NCBI RefSeq assembly: GCF_037975245.1
Contig: NC_092570.1
Coordinates: forward strand, 12,563,001 to 12,627,000
From: Apostichopus japonicus
Lineage: Eukaryota; Echinodermata; Holothuroidea; Aspidochirotida; Stichopodidae
DNA length: 64,000 nucleotides
Direction of reading: 5' to 3'
Part shown: piece by piece, positions 46,376 through 58,186 of the stretch
Position numbering within the stretch: position 1 is the stretch's first letter
How the letters are laid out: the number at the start of each line of letters is the position of its first letter
Made by a program: the position numbers and the translations under genes
Notes under the pieces: generated by a model
What the model saw: the letters and a program-made list of their open reading frames with translations, nothing else
The model's database searches: none
What the model was told of the DNA's origin: nothing

Positions 46376-47913
46376 CGTACTGAAACAACTCAGTTATACT
46401 TAACATGCTCAGTCATTCTGACATGTCCAGTCATACTCAGGGAATCATCTTGATGTATAGACACGTAATATTAAGTATAACTAACAACGTGAAACGTTTG
46501 TCATATGAAAAAAAAGGTGACAACATTTTGCATTCAACATGATTGCAACATGCACTATACTACGTGTTAAACGTTCTTACACAAACTGACCGGACCATCC
46601 TGGCGTATATTTTACGAACAAATAGGGTGTTTTAACCAAAGTTTGGGTGCATGTTTCATAAAGTATGATGGAATATAATGAACTGAATAATTGCTCTTAA
46701 ACGACAATGAAGGGTGCTGTCATGCATGTTTCCAGTTTTTACCCGCCTTTATGTCAACTTATTTGCATGCTTTTGTTGTCTTTCTATTGGTGTCGTTGGT
46801 AACATACACGTGTTAATTGTTACGCCATTGCTACAACTCATTTTTTATTATCCATTGTTCTAAGTTATTCCATTATCAACTGCATGAATTATCAGATTTC
46901 AAAATATGTTGTATAACAATTATAATAATGTTTCGTTAATGTTGTACTGCGACATTTAGCAATATCCAGCGTAACTTGAAATAACCGACGCATTTTGTTC
47001 TAATTGACGCTTTTTGTCAGAAGGGCCCATTCCATCGGAACCGGTGGACAGATAACCAAATTAGCGTGAGAGTATTGCCTGCTTCCTGTTGACACTAACG
47101 CATAGCATGATCATAGGAAAAAACAGCATGGTTATAGCAAAGAGAGGCAATGACCTTATTAAAGGGGTGGGAGGGGGGGGCGGAAGGGAGGGAGAAAGGA
47201 AGAAGAATCTGGCTTCACTCGAAGTGAAGGTAAGAATTATCTCCCTCATTCATCTTTCCAGTACTGTATCAAGTACTTTTTATCCGAGTACCAAGTACTA
47301 TGCAAAGTGCTTTACTAAAACATTACTGCAAAAATTGCTTCCTATAAGTTGTCTGCTGGCCACCTACAAGTACATGTAATTTAACACATGATTCGTTTAT
47401 TCAGAATGCTGCAGTAAAACCTTCATTTCATCAATTATATTTTTTCACATTTGTTAGCTATAGTTGCCTCAGATGTCAGAATTGCAAATCGGTTCATCCT
47501 CTATCATGATTTTTAAATACTTTAAGAAATATTGACGCAGTTGTATGGTAATGATAAAGAACTTTTCAATACATATAGATTTCTACTCACAATTGTGAAA
47601 ACCATAATTTATGTGTTTTCTTTAGTGGTTTGACATACGTCATTGTTTTCTTGGCCAATATTTCGTTCCAATTGTTCCTGAGGTTAGTCTTGAGCGGAAA
47701 TAATATATTGCAAGCAGACATGTCATAGGTTGGAATTCCTTAAAGCAGTACAGGTTTGACATGTTATACATATATAGATATGTATAAATATATAGTACAT
47801 ATATAGTACATATTCTAGGTGACACTTGACAAGGGTTCATCTATAAAGTATTTCTGACATTGAGGTGACCATCGATATATGTTGGTTGGTTATTCAAATA
47901 ACAGTTTGATAAC

Positions 47914-48110
47914 AATATGGGTTCCTCGATGACACAATATATACATTTCCACTATATTATAACAGACTCCTTTAATAATGTTGCCATGCATTTCATTGTA
48001 CTGATTTTCAATATGGGTTCCTCGATAACACAATATTTACATTTACACTATAATATAACAGACTCCTTTAATAATGTTGTCATGCATTTCTTTGAACTGA
48101 TTTTCATCTA
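47914..48110. repeat. Two-copy tandem duplication, about 96 bp
   Basis: ATATGGGTTCCTCGAT and ACAGACTCCTTTAATAATGT recur once with about 90% identity, just upstream of gene A. Confidence 0.88.
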
Positions 48111-48262
48111 ACTTTGTTTCGATGACCGTGACTTATCTTTTTTTCCCAAAATTTCTTCGGAAATGACACATTAACTCCATTAAATAGTAAAAATATATAA
48201 ACCGTTACAGGAAACAAGTGGATTTGCTAGGTCATGTAGCTATGGGTACAAAAACGTTGATT

Positions 48263-48269
48263 TATAAAG
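48263..48269 (+). promoter_or_regulatory. Candidate TATA box for glycine-rich gene A
   Basis: TATAAAG, 131 bases before the ATG in an AT-rich stretch, so chance is possible. Confidence 0.3.
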
Positions 48270-48399
48270 TCCTTTCGTCAAAGAATATAAATGATATCAA
48301 TTTTAACTTAAGAAGCATAGCTGCAGATTTTGATGGTTCATTTGACGATAACTTTTTGTCGATATCGTCGCAGGCAAGACCTATACACTGCCATTTGAA

Positions 48400-48525
48400 A
48401 TGGCGTTACCCAGTAGAAGGTATTCGACTGTGATATTTATCTTAAGTTCTTTGATGCTCTTCGTCTGTGTTTCCAGTCGAGCTATTAAAAATGGAGAAGA
48501 AACGGAAAGGGAACGGCGTGCTATC
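48400..48525 (+). CDS. Glycine-rich protein A, signal-peptide exon
   Basis: ATG at 48400 gives 42 codons with a typical secretion signal and RERR. The donor gtaatg is moderate. A TATAAAG sits about 131 bases upstream. Confidence 0.55.
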
Positions 48526-48598
48526 GTAATGAAATACTGGGTTTGTACAAGGTTTTCTTATCTAATGTTACTTGATAAATAAATGTAGTATGTTTATT

Positions 48599-48695
<97 letters not shown>

Positions 48696-51600
48696 TAGAT
48701 AGATAGATATAGATATAAATATATATATATACATATATATATATATTTACATACATATATATTTATTTAACCAATGCCGGTATAAGTTTTTTTTGTTAGA
48801 GAGAGAGGGGGGGTTGGGGAGGGGGTCGGCCTGGGGATGAAGATGAATTGTATATGCTAGGTGGCTTGGGGGACGTGGGAAAGGAAAAGGTATGTCCCAC
48901 TGTCCTTTGAGAAAACGCAGAGTGCCCAATGTCCGGTTGACAGAGCGAAATATAAATGAGAACTAGTTGAGACTAGTGGAACACTAAAGTGGAACGCATG
49001 CCTGTACAAGTTTTTTTTTTTGTTAGAGAGAGAGAGGGCGTTGGGGGAGGGGGTCGGCCTGGGGATGTTAGATGAATTGTATATGTTAGGTGGCCTGGGG
49101 GACGTGTGAAAGGAAAAGGTATGTCCCACTGTCCTTTGAGAATTAATTGTATAAATAAGGCTTCTTGAATGCGAAAAGAACATTTATTTCAAGAAATATT
49201 AAATACCGTCGGTAGACCAAACATTCTCTTAATTTTGTTGAAAACGATGAAACTGTTAGGCATGAAACTTTACACATCACATTCATCACATTACAAATAT
49301 ATACTTCAAGAAAGGTTTCGAAAATTTTGTACAGGCGTGTAATTGCTAATTAATTATCAATAATGCAGGCAGACTACGTTTTGTTAGTTTTGAAATTATT
49401 GACTTTTTATTTTCTAAATTCACTGACTTAGTCTTCTATCCTCTGTTATGTGGTGCCTGCATGCTTTGGTCTGAAACATCTACAAAGATTTAAAGATGCA
49501 TTCAAAAATGTCAAATTCACATTAACATTTTAGAAAAACAACAACATTGAACTTAGTAGTGTACCCTTTATATTACTTAATTGTAAAATGTTATTTTCCT
49601 TGTAACTTATGGAAATTTGCCCAAGAAGTCGGCCGTCAATCTGACCACAGAATTTAGCTGAACAAAGATTGGAAAACTCACCAAATGTGAATTTAAAGTG
49701 AATTGAACGAAATACGTAAAACATGGGAATTTCTTGGTTAATTTGTGTATATTTGTTTTGTTTTTTCGTGTGTGTGGGTGCGTGTGTGCGTGTGTGTGTG
49801 GTTGTGTGTGTGTGTACGTTCGCAGCCAAGGAATACCCCTCGCCCACCCCTTTGTCCGGCATGCATGCCAGCCATCATCAGTGGTATGATACCTATGATC
49901 AAAAACGTCCCCAAGCAGCTAAGTGCATTGTTATGCTAATTGCAAGGTACAACAATTGTATTGTTCCTTCACAGACAAGACGAAGACTTGAGCAAGTCTA
50001 ACTATGATTTCCTCGAGTCACATATATATCAAGTTTTATAAGTTGTCTTTCTTTTCTTTTTTTGCTCTCTTTCTTGTAAAATGCAGTTTGAAAATGCTGA
50101 ACTAAAATTATAAAGTTTTAAACATGACTGATAATTTCAGTGTCGATAGTAAAGTCACATTGAAAGTATGATAAGACAAAGTTAGAGTACATGTTTCCAC
50201 CTTCTAACACTAAGACAGCACACATCACACAAAATGGCAGCTCGCAGACATGGTTTTAGGATTTCAATCAAACGGAAGCAAAAATTGGCTGTTTTGGGAG
50301 TTATTTATAACAATTACGTTTATGATATAACAGGTGCGTATCCAGGGGGGGGCGTTGGGGGCGCGCGCCCCCCGGGTAAGGAAAAGAGGAGAGAAAAAAG
50401 AGAAGAAAAAAGGGAAAAGGAGGGGGAAAAAAGAAAAGGAGGAGAGGAAGGAAGGGAAAAGAAAAAGAAAAAAGAGAGAAAAAGGAGAAAAGGAGGGAGT
50501 AGAAGATAGCCAAGGCCTCGGGAAGAGAAAGAGGAACAGTCATAGTTAAAGCGCTGATCCCTATTATACACACAGGGTAGCCAGTGACAGATCAAGGATT
50601 ACGGAGGGGGTGTGCGCCTCACCCTACCCCTTACACCGACATCTCCATTTTTGACGTTTCTATTTTTCCTCTCTCACTAATGTATCTATATAAATACTAT
50701 ATATGGTTTATCATAACGCCTGTGTGTGTATGGACGCCTTAAACAATTGTACAATTGTGCTATATGGAACCAACTGTGGCTGGTCTTGAACTCGACCGAG
50801 TCGAGTTCAAGAACATGACGCATTTTGGGAAGGGGGCGACCGCCCCCCCCCGAGCAAATTTTCTTTATGACATCGCTAGTAATTTCAAAATATACAATGC
50901 TTAGATGCAACATACAAGGCCTGGAAAGTGTCATTTCCAGCGATCTGGGAGGCATTTTCAGCCAAAATTTTTAATGTTCGCTTCGCGCCAACTCATGGTG
51001 GCGCTTCGCTTAGATATTTTGCTTACAGGCTTCGCCCCTCCCTTGGCAATTACTCGCTACACGCCTGTTCGAATTTGTAAAGCAAAGAGCATATATAACA
51101 TCATATCAGTGAGCAATGCATGCATGTTCCACGATGAACAGCCTCAAAAACTGTCTATGTGTGTAGTCAAAGGCGTAGGAGCCCAATTGGATTTGGGGGC
51201 TGTAATGACTTGCCCGAAAAAAAGCCCAAATTTTTCGCGCGCAAAGCGCGCGTTTAGCATATCGATGCCAATATCATATAAGCAAGCATCGGTCATTACA
51301 TTGCATGGCATAGTGTACCTTACGGTCCGTGAAAGTCGCACATTATACCGCCGGATGCTAATGTAAACAACCAAATGTCTTATGTAGATGGAGAAAAAGC
51401 ATACAGATCCATTTATGTCAAAACTCTCTTTTACAGTAGTAATGTCGGCCAAGCTTACAACTTTATTTTAATTACCAAGGAGATCATTTTTAAGCTATTC
51501 ATTGCTATTTATTTTTCTTTCAGTAGGTGCCCGACAAAGTGGGAAAAATTTGGTTGCGGGGGGGGGGGGGGGCTGCAGCCCCCGCCTCCTACGGGACCTA

Positions 51601-53577
51601 CGCCTATGTGTGTAATGTTCGGTTTCGATATACCTGATATCGGAAATATCTGCTATTTTTCGTTTCCTTCAACCAAGTTTTATAAAAGCCATTATAAGAG
51701 GTTTTAATATTTCTACACCAAGAAATTAACTGTGTCGGAATTTTCCAAAATTTCCTCACCAACATTCTTCATCATACTTTCCTCTACTCGTGCAATTTTG
51801 ACCTGTCTGTTAGGGGTTCAAGGAGGTTTTTCTATATTGCTTGTCCATAGATTGAATTTTGTGCAACATTATGGATATGTTTTGAAGTGATTTTATTCAC
51901 GAGAAATTTGAATTTTCAAATTCTCAACAAATAATGGGCTTAAAACCTTCAAAAGTGGGGCTTTCGGATATTGTGGGCCGTGACGTAGAACCACCTACAA
52001 AAGCAATGATCCATAGGACATGCAATGAGGTCGAACATGGTGTGTGACTGGTGACAATCTTCAAAAAGGTTATGGATGGAAAAAAAACTTTTGGGAAATA
52101 CTTGGTTATCAGGCAAAAGTGTACATCTGGTTGGTCATTTTCAAGCCCGATAAGTGCCATTTCCGGTGATCTGGGGGGTATCAAAACCAGAAATTTTCTT
52201 GTACGCTCCGCGCCAACCGATGGTGGCGCTCCGCTTAGATAGTAATTCGCGCCCCCCGGGTTAGAAAATCCTGGATACGCGCCTGTATAAAGTATCATCT
52301 CAAGAAGTTGTTTGGGTTGGTGTCTACTTTAAGTAGGCAATTATCGACTGTAGTCTTCGATACCATAGTAGGACGATAATCACTAACAGATGAAATGTGT
52401 CGCGCCCTCATTAATTCATTTAGTTTTTGGTTGTAAGATTAGCCTCTCCTGTGTGGATACTTCAAGCTCGTTACGCACGTTGAGTATTCTGACTGCGCAA
52501 TTTTTACCACGATTGCGTCATCAATGCGATTCTATGATATCCTTCTTCAGCTGATGAGGATAACTTAAATTCATGAGGAGACATTCTTTATACGCTTACA
52601 TTTGACCAGATATAGAATTGTTTTTGTGTTTGCAGATTGACAGACGTGTCAATGATGGACCAATCGCAGATCCAGAAGGTGGATGCCTGGACTGTGCAAC
52701 CGGCGAAAATACCGGTGGCCAAACTGATCATACAACTTCTCGAGGTGGAATGAAGCGACCCAATGATGATGGTCACAGACGTGGAGGAGGAGGCGGTGGT
52801 GGAGGTGGAGGAGGTGGTGGCGGTGGAGCAGGCGGTGGGGGAGGGGGTGGTGGAGCAGGAGGTGGAGGTGGTAGAGGTGGAAATGGAAGACCAGGTGCTA
52901 TGGGGGCGGCAGGAGGGAAAGGCCGCCCTGGAGCTGACGGAGGTGCCGGAGGAGGAGGTGGTGCCGGAGGTGGAGGGGGTGGCGGAGGTGCTGGTGGAGG
53001 CGGAGGAGGTGGCGGTGCAGGAGCTGGTGGAGGTGGAGGCGGTGCAGGGGCTGGTGGAGGTGGAGGCGGTGCTGGGGGAGGAGGAGGTGGAGGCGCAGGA
53101 GGTGGGGGAGCTGCTGGTGGTGGTGGAGGAGGTGGAGGAGGAGGTGGTGGAGGTGGTGGCGGTACAAATGGTCATGTCGATGTTAATACTGACAATGGCG
53201 AAATAACACCCTCCATACCTGCTGATAGACATGAACCCGGAGGAGGGCCCGCAATGGGTGGTCATCACGGGCCAGGAGGGCGCACGCCTCACGGTGGTCA
53301 TCACGGTCCCGGGGGTCGCACGCCAGGTGGCCGTCACCATGGACCAGGTGGTCGCACTCCTGGTGGAGGTCACCATGGACCAGGTGGTCGCACTCCTGGT
53401 GGACGTCACCATGGACCAGGTGGTCGCACACCAGGTGGACGTCACCATGGACCAGGTGGTCGCACACCAGGTGGACGTCACCATGGACCAGGTGGTCGCA
53501 CACCAGGTGGCCGTCACCACGGACCCGGAGGTCGTACCCCTAAAGGTAAAAAGCCCAAGAAACACGGTCGCCATTGA
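48400..53577 (+). CDS. Secreted Gly-rich protein A with HHGPGGRTP repeats, 2 exons
   Basis: Exon 1 (48400-48525) and exon 2 (52636-53577) join in phase 0 to 355 residues. Seen: signal peptide (basic MALPSRRY, then hydrophobic VIFILSSLMLFVCV, cleavage near residue 26); a furin-like site RERR at 37-40; an acidic linker with CLDC (59-62); a glycine/alanine tract from about residue 92, interrupted by an in-register collagen-like stretch (RPG AMG AAG GKG RPG ADG); a spacer TNGHVDVNTDNGE; eight copies of a 12-residue unit containing HHGPGGRTP; and a basic end KGKKPKKHGRH. AATAAA lies at 53712. It resembles structural, adhesive or biomineral matrix proteins in composition only; I know no named homologue. 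The 4.1-kb intron makes the pairing of the two exons an inference from phase, order and composition. Confidence 0.65.
48604..48770. repeat. (TA)n microsatellite in glycine-rich gene A intron
   Basis: About 44 TA units then GATA and degenerate TA copies. Confidence 0.95.
48787..49142. repeat. Direct duplication spaced about 225 bp
   Basis: 48787-48912 and 49012-49142 share a T-run, GTTAGAGAGAGAG, a G-rich run, GGTCGGCCTGGGGATG and GGTATGTCCCACTGTCCTTT. Confidence 0.85.
50333..52286. mobile_element. 2-kb composite element with inverted ends CAGG(T/C)GCGTATCCAGG
   Basis: Left CAGGTGCGTATCCAGG and right CCTGGATACGCGCCTG are inverted copies; next to them GGGGGCGCG faces CGCGCCCCCC. Inside lie a purine-rich A/G tract (50380-50530), two copies of a GCGCCAAC-ATGGTGGCGCT-CGCTTAGATA segment (about 50985 and 52215), and a smaller element at 51172-51612. 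No intact transposase. Located in the intron of glycine-rich gene A. Confidence 0.6.
51172..51612. mobile_element. Nested element with inverted ends GGCGTAGGAGCCC
   Basis: Left AAAGGCGTAGGAGCCC and right GGGACCTACGCCTATG are imperfect inverted copies, with GGGGGCTG facing CAGCCCCCGC inside. Sits within the 50333-52286 element. Confidence 0.5.
52636..53577 (+). CDS. Glycine-rich protein A, main exon
   Basis: Acceptor tttttgtgtttgcag, then 313 codons and TGA. Contains the poly-Gly, collagen-like and histidine/arginine repeat regions. Glycine codons use mixed third bases, so the tract is not a simple trinucleotide expansion. Confidence 0.8.
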   Translation: MDRRVNDGPIADPEGGCLDCATGENTGGQTDHTTSRGGMKRPNDDGHRRGGGGGGGGGGGGGGGAGGGGGGGGAGGGGGRGGNGRPGAMGAAGGKGRPGADGGAGGGGGAGGGGGGGGAGGGGGGGGAGAGGGGGGAGAGGGGGGAGGGGGGGAGGGGAAGGGGGGGGGGGGGGGGTNGHVDVNTDNGEITPSIPADRHEPGGGPAMGGHHGPGGRTPHGGHHGPGGRTPGGRHHGPGGRTPGGGHHGPGGRTPGGRHHGPGGRTPGGRHHGPGGRTPGGRHHGPGGRTPGGRHHGPGGRTPKGKKPKKHGRH

Positions 53578-53711
53578 TTGGGACATTTTATCAATCGTGT
53601 AGTAAAATTGTCTGGAATATAATAGCATAGAATGTATCTGTAAAATATAAAACGACAGACTGACAGGGGGCCTGTTTACACGTGACCCAGATCTATACCT
53701 GGGAGCTTCAA

Positions 53712-53717
53712 AATAAA
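53712..53717 (+). promoter_or_regulatory. Polyadenylation signal of glycine-rich gene A
   Basis: AATAAA 135 bases after the TGA stop, at the expected position for a short 3' UTR. Confidence 0.55.
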
Positions 53718-56700
53718 GTAACAACAAAAATTCCGAATTAAATTTGTAAAACGAAAAAAAAAACAACAAGAAAACCTTTGCCTAGTAACGTACTATACCC
53801 TGCTGTTTCCTGTTTTTGTAAACATATAAGATGATACTGCTCTTCTCAAGGTTCAACACTATACTGCCATCTTCAAATCATTTTGTCTTTTGGAGACATT
53901 TAATTGTCAAAGGTAAATCTGTTTCTGACAATACCTTTGAGAATCTGCGATACGGTATTTCGCAGCGGTGACCAATTCTTTTCGTAATCAAATTGGGAGG
54001 GGGGGGGGGGGGTACAGATGAGCTTGGCAGTAGGCTATGGCAGTTACTATAGTATAGTAATAGTAACGTTATATCCTAGTTTATAAGCATTTAAGATGCT
54101 ACTGCTCTTTTGAAGGTTCCAGTAAATATTTTAATATTATCAACAAAACATTAAGAAATGTTAAAAAAACATTACTGTTTGTAACTTGAATAAGATTGCA
54201 TGGTATCTGCTCCTCAGAAATGGAAAATTCTTTCTAACGACATTGTAACTAAACTTGCCACATTTTGTACCGTTGTTTTTGTAAGATGTTAAAAATAAAT
54301 ATCCTTTTGTTAGACATTTCTATGCCCTGCAATTCAATGTGTGTTCTTAGAGTGTCAACGAAATAAATTCGGCAAAATTTGGCATTTCGATTGCTGTAGA
54401 ACTTATAATAACGCTACAACTATTAACGTCTATGAAAAAGCTTTATAAATGATGGCATTATCAATATTGCATTTTGCTGGAGTTTGTGTTGATTTTTGTC
54501 AAATATTGGACAATAATAAATCTATAAAATGCTATGTTCATCGTTTATTTTACCGCTACGTTGTATGCTTTGACATGTTCAACCTCTTCAGAACGGTTTC
54601 CATTCTCCTAAATACTACTATGACAAACTACGGTTCAATAAGACAAATATGAGAATTTTTCATTGAATGAGCAGAATTCATTAAACATTTGTTAATTAAT
54701 GTCCATGTAGTCACAAACCCCTAAGAATGGCTTATCGGCTCCTAAATAAAGAGATTATCTTAAAATGATCTATATGGAATTTCAACTGATAAACGAGAAG
54801 AATTTAGATTTTCATGCAACACTCTACTTTATTAGTAAAGAATTGGTATTTTCAGACGAGGGTGATAACATTTAGGTACGCTTTACGAAACATCTATTGT
54901 CAATCAAACCAGCTGGTAAAACTTATCGATCAATGGCGGAGCTAGGGGTACTAGTCGGGGGGGGGGGGCGAAATGGTCTGTAGGGGCGCTTTCGACACTA
55001 TCTAAGCGGAGCGCCACCATATGTTGGCGCGGAGCGTACAGAAATTATTTGAGTAAAGATACTCCTTAGATCGCCGGAAATGACCCTTTCCGAGCCTTGC
55101 TAATTTGGAAATAGTTTCATACAACGGAAGTGCCGATAAATTAAAGACCGCTGTTAGAAAATTGTTGTCAGAAAATTACACCAACAAAATGTGACAAATG
55201 TCAATAGGTAGATGAGAGCGCAATAAAAAAGTCAATAATCGCGAATAAGTAAAAAGTGGTAAAAAGCGGAAAAGGGCGCCAGCAGTTCATTTGAGTCCGT
55301 CGGGGTGGGGGGGGGGGGGGGGTTCCGCCCCTGACTGTATGGACGCTCCGCCACTGATCTTGATAGGTCCTATATATGAACTCTGTACATATGAATTGTA
55401 AAGCTTACAATATACCTTCAAAACGAACCCTTCACCTAACTTAGTTTGAATATATATAAATTGTCGGAATTTTATGTGTCATCAGCCAATTGGCATCGAT
55501 AGTACTATGTAGGCTACTATTAACATTAAACACACATAGTAATACCTTTGGGTATTGTGGCTGAAGTTGATTGCTTTATAAATATGCTGGAAATTTTCTC
55601 CATCTTCGCGTCAAAAACTTCATAGCATTTATCTGACGAAGATATGAATTATTTAAAGTTTATGGTATTTTGTGGATGCATCTGGCAACAGCAGCGTGAA
55701 TGACGTCATCATAACAATTTAGCTGAAAATTTGTTGTTTTCTTTTTTAATAATTAACTCTCTTATTCATTAAGTGAAAAACAAATTATACAAATAAAAAG
55801 TCAGTTATATGGAATTCTACAGAGATTCAATCACTACTATAGTCGCTTTAATGGATACAGCAATATTCACCAAACTCACCATCATTAGTCCCCTTCCCCC
55901 CTCTCCCTGGGGTAAAAACTAACCCCAACAGACATGGGACTCAAAGAAACTCAAACACAGTCATGAGGAGGCTTTATTTATTGCAGACGTTTTAAGTGAC
56001 ATAAAAGTTAACTTTACTGTTTAATGGTAAAGAGCGAAAAGTATGATTATGGAGATAGAGACAGATACAGAAATTGTGAACATTGTTTGTGATTTGGCTC
56101 AAATATTTTTGCACGATAAATGAAGGATTGGGGCTAATTTATACAAAGCTAATTAACACATCCCTGCGTTAAGGTATGTGGTGGCGTCCTTCCAATTGCA
56201 AAATTTACAATTGAGTTAACACATGACACGACAACCTCACAATATTTTACAACGCTTGTTTACTGTGTAGTAATTGCGTTGTAACTTTAAATTACATTAT
56301 TGCGAATATAAGGCTCTCTGAAGTTTCTCATCGGTACCGCCCTCTAATATGCAAGTCAAATACAAGTAACTTCTTTGCCAACTGCAACAGCCACTGTCAG
56401 AGTGGTCTCTCCTTCGCCATGCCTAAATTGGTCTACCTCACCACTAGGAAGGGTTTAGCATCTTCAGGAAAATTCATTCGAAAGCTTTGCAATAATTTAT
56501 CAGATTTTTTTGGCGGCAACTTATTCGACAGGATTATCATACCTTTTAAAGCTTGGTCCTGTTTACTAACTTCTGACAATAAAGTTGACACTCATCCCCA
56601 TACATCACACCCATCGCTCGAAGGATTCCGCGACAACAGTATCTTTGAAAATAGCTCATATCTAATTTGTACATAGCGCCAGCAGTTCATTTCCTCCAAC

Positions 56701-57381
56701 CGTTGCTAAGACCGCATTACCAGTTTGTTCATTGTGGTCATACCAAGTACACACATTTGGCGTAAAATCAGAGTGTAATGTCAGAAATTTGCACCTTGAT
56801 GGTGCAGAAAAGAAGAAGAGAAGGGTGGGGGGGGGGGGTGGAATGGAAGGCGTAGTATTGGGTCACAAAAAAGTTAGATCCAAGTACGAGAATTGGGGAT
56901 TAGAGTTGGTGATAGTTTGAAAAGGTCTAGAGTTTAGGTTGTGGGTCGGGGTAGGAAGGGGATTATATTGGCGCACTCCAAGGACAGAAAAAACAGACAT
57001 TGAGAACAGCATCGAGTATACACAACATAGTAACTCGACTGACAACTTTCGTATTATTGTATAGATTGTTCCGGCTAAATTAATTCGCTACAACGGCTTG
57101 TATGGTGTATGATGTAAAATTGCACGATGATATGAGACTCCAAATGATGCAGTGTTTATCAATAAATTTGTCTTACTTTGCTGCTTTTCTACTGCCCTAA
57201 TGAAAGGCAACGGAGAGAGGTGAAAGTACGAAGAAAGAAATGAAGGAAATTCAAGGACAATTCTCAATGAGGCAGGAATTATATAAAGCTGTTAGGCTTC
57301 CTTACCAATATTTAAACTACCAATATCAATTATTTTGATGAAGATATACACCAGTCAGTTAAGTACCTACATTCCCAATTA
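53718..57381. other. Interval between the two glycine-rich genes
   Basis: No gene supported. Besides the element at 54934-55358 it has poly-G runs near 54000, 55310 and 56830. An 85-codon frame at 56419-56676 starting MPKLVYLTTRK has no recognised family. Confidence 0.4.
54934..55358. mobile_element. Element with inverted ends TGGCGGAGC, between the glycine-rich genes
   Basis: Left ATGGCGGAGCTAGGG, right GCTCCGCCACTGAT. Inside, CTATCTAAGCGGAGCGCC and GGCGCGGAGCGTAC are the reverse of the segment in the 50-52-kb element. Confidence 0.6.
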
Positions 57382-57387
57382 TTTATT
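57382..57387 (-). promoter_or_regulatory. Polyadenylation signal of glycine-rich gene B
   Basis: AATAAA on the minus strand, 55 bases past the TAA stop. Confidence 0.5.
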
Positions 57388-57441
57388 TCTTGCGTTTGGT
57401 GAGATGTTTAAGAAATATATCTTGGATTAAAATGGAAGCTC

Positions 57442-58186
57442 TTAGACTGGTGAGTCAACTTCCCGATCTAAATCTACATCACGTCTGCGTCGCCTGCTGC
57501 TGTGACTACCTCGTCTTCTACTTCCATGGCTTCCTCTACTGCGACCGTGACTCCGGCTTCCACTGCGACGGCTGCTGCCCCCGAAATTTGGAATGACAAT
57601 GGGAGGTCGAGGAACAAATACCGGTGGTGATGGACCAGGTCTAGGAAACGATGGTCTTTGAGGAGGATTGCTTGGAACAGGTCTGTTAAATGGAGGTCTG
57701 TTGATCGGTGGTCTGTTAACCGGTGGCCTGTTGATCGGTGGTCTGTTAACCGGTGGCCTGTTGATCGGTGGTCTGTTGATCGGTGGCCTGTTGATCGGTG
57801 GCCTGTTGATCGGTGGCCTGTTGATCGGTGGTCTGTTGAGTGGTGGTCGACGTACAGGCGGACGGTTGGGAGGAAAAGGGTTTCGACCACCCCCAGGCCC
57901 ACTCGGTCCACTTGGTCCATTGGGTCCTCTGGATCCTCCGTTACCTCCATTACCTCCGCCTCCGCCTGCACCACCGCCTCCTCCTCCTCCACCTCCACCT
58001 CCACCTCCTCCGCCACCTCCACCTCCACCTCCTCCTCCTCCACCACCTCCTCCGCCACCTCCTCCACCACCTCCGCCGCCTCCTCCTCCGCCTCCACCTC
58101 CTCCTCCTCCTCCTCCGCCACCACCGCCGCCTCCTCCTCCACCGCCTCCACCACCGCCTCCACCACCGCCTCCTTCTTCGCTACTA
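57442..58186 (-). CDS. Glycine-rich protein B, main exon
   Basis: Acceptor ttttccacag, then 248 codons including TAA. Repeat-to-repeat changes are mostly silent or Ile/Val in this frame (AGA/AGG Arg; ATC/GTT), which favours it over the plus-strand poly-Pro reading. Confidence 0.7.

Larger units (their letters stand above)
37548..48262. other. Long gene-free interval
   Basis: No open frame with splice signals or family motifs seen on either strand. Contents: minisatellites at 39.6 and 45.5 kb, a tandem repeat at 43.1 kb, family A repeats, a U2 fragment at 41.96 kb, and two-copy duplications at 41.5 and 47.9 kb. The ceramidase promoter is at the left end and the gene A promoter at the right. 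Confidence 0.45.

Noticed and set aside
49723..50001. Hydrophobic frame MGISWLICVYLFCFFVCV as signal exon for gene A
   Set aside because: Driven by a (GT)n run, with no suitable donor; the 48400 exon fits better.
52588..53769. 393-codon minus-strand frame across glycine-rich gene A (Ser/Thr-rich)
   Set aside because: Mirror image of the GGN repeats. The plus frame has a good acceptor, biased composition, a stop followed by AATAAA and a matching signal exon.
57474..58166. Minus-strand Glu/Val-rich 230-codon frame over gene B
   Set aside because: Out of frame with the glycine reading and lacking a splice-compatible start; a shadow of the GGN repeats.
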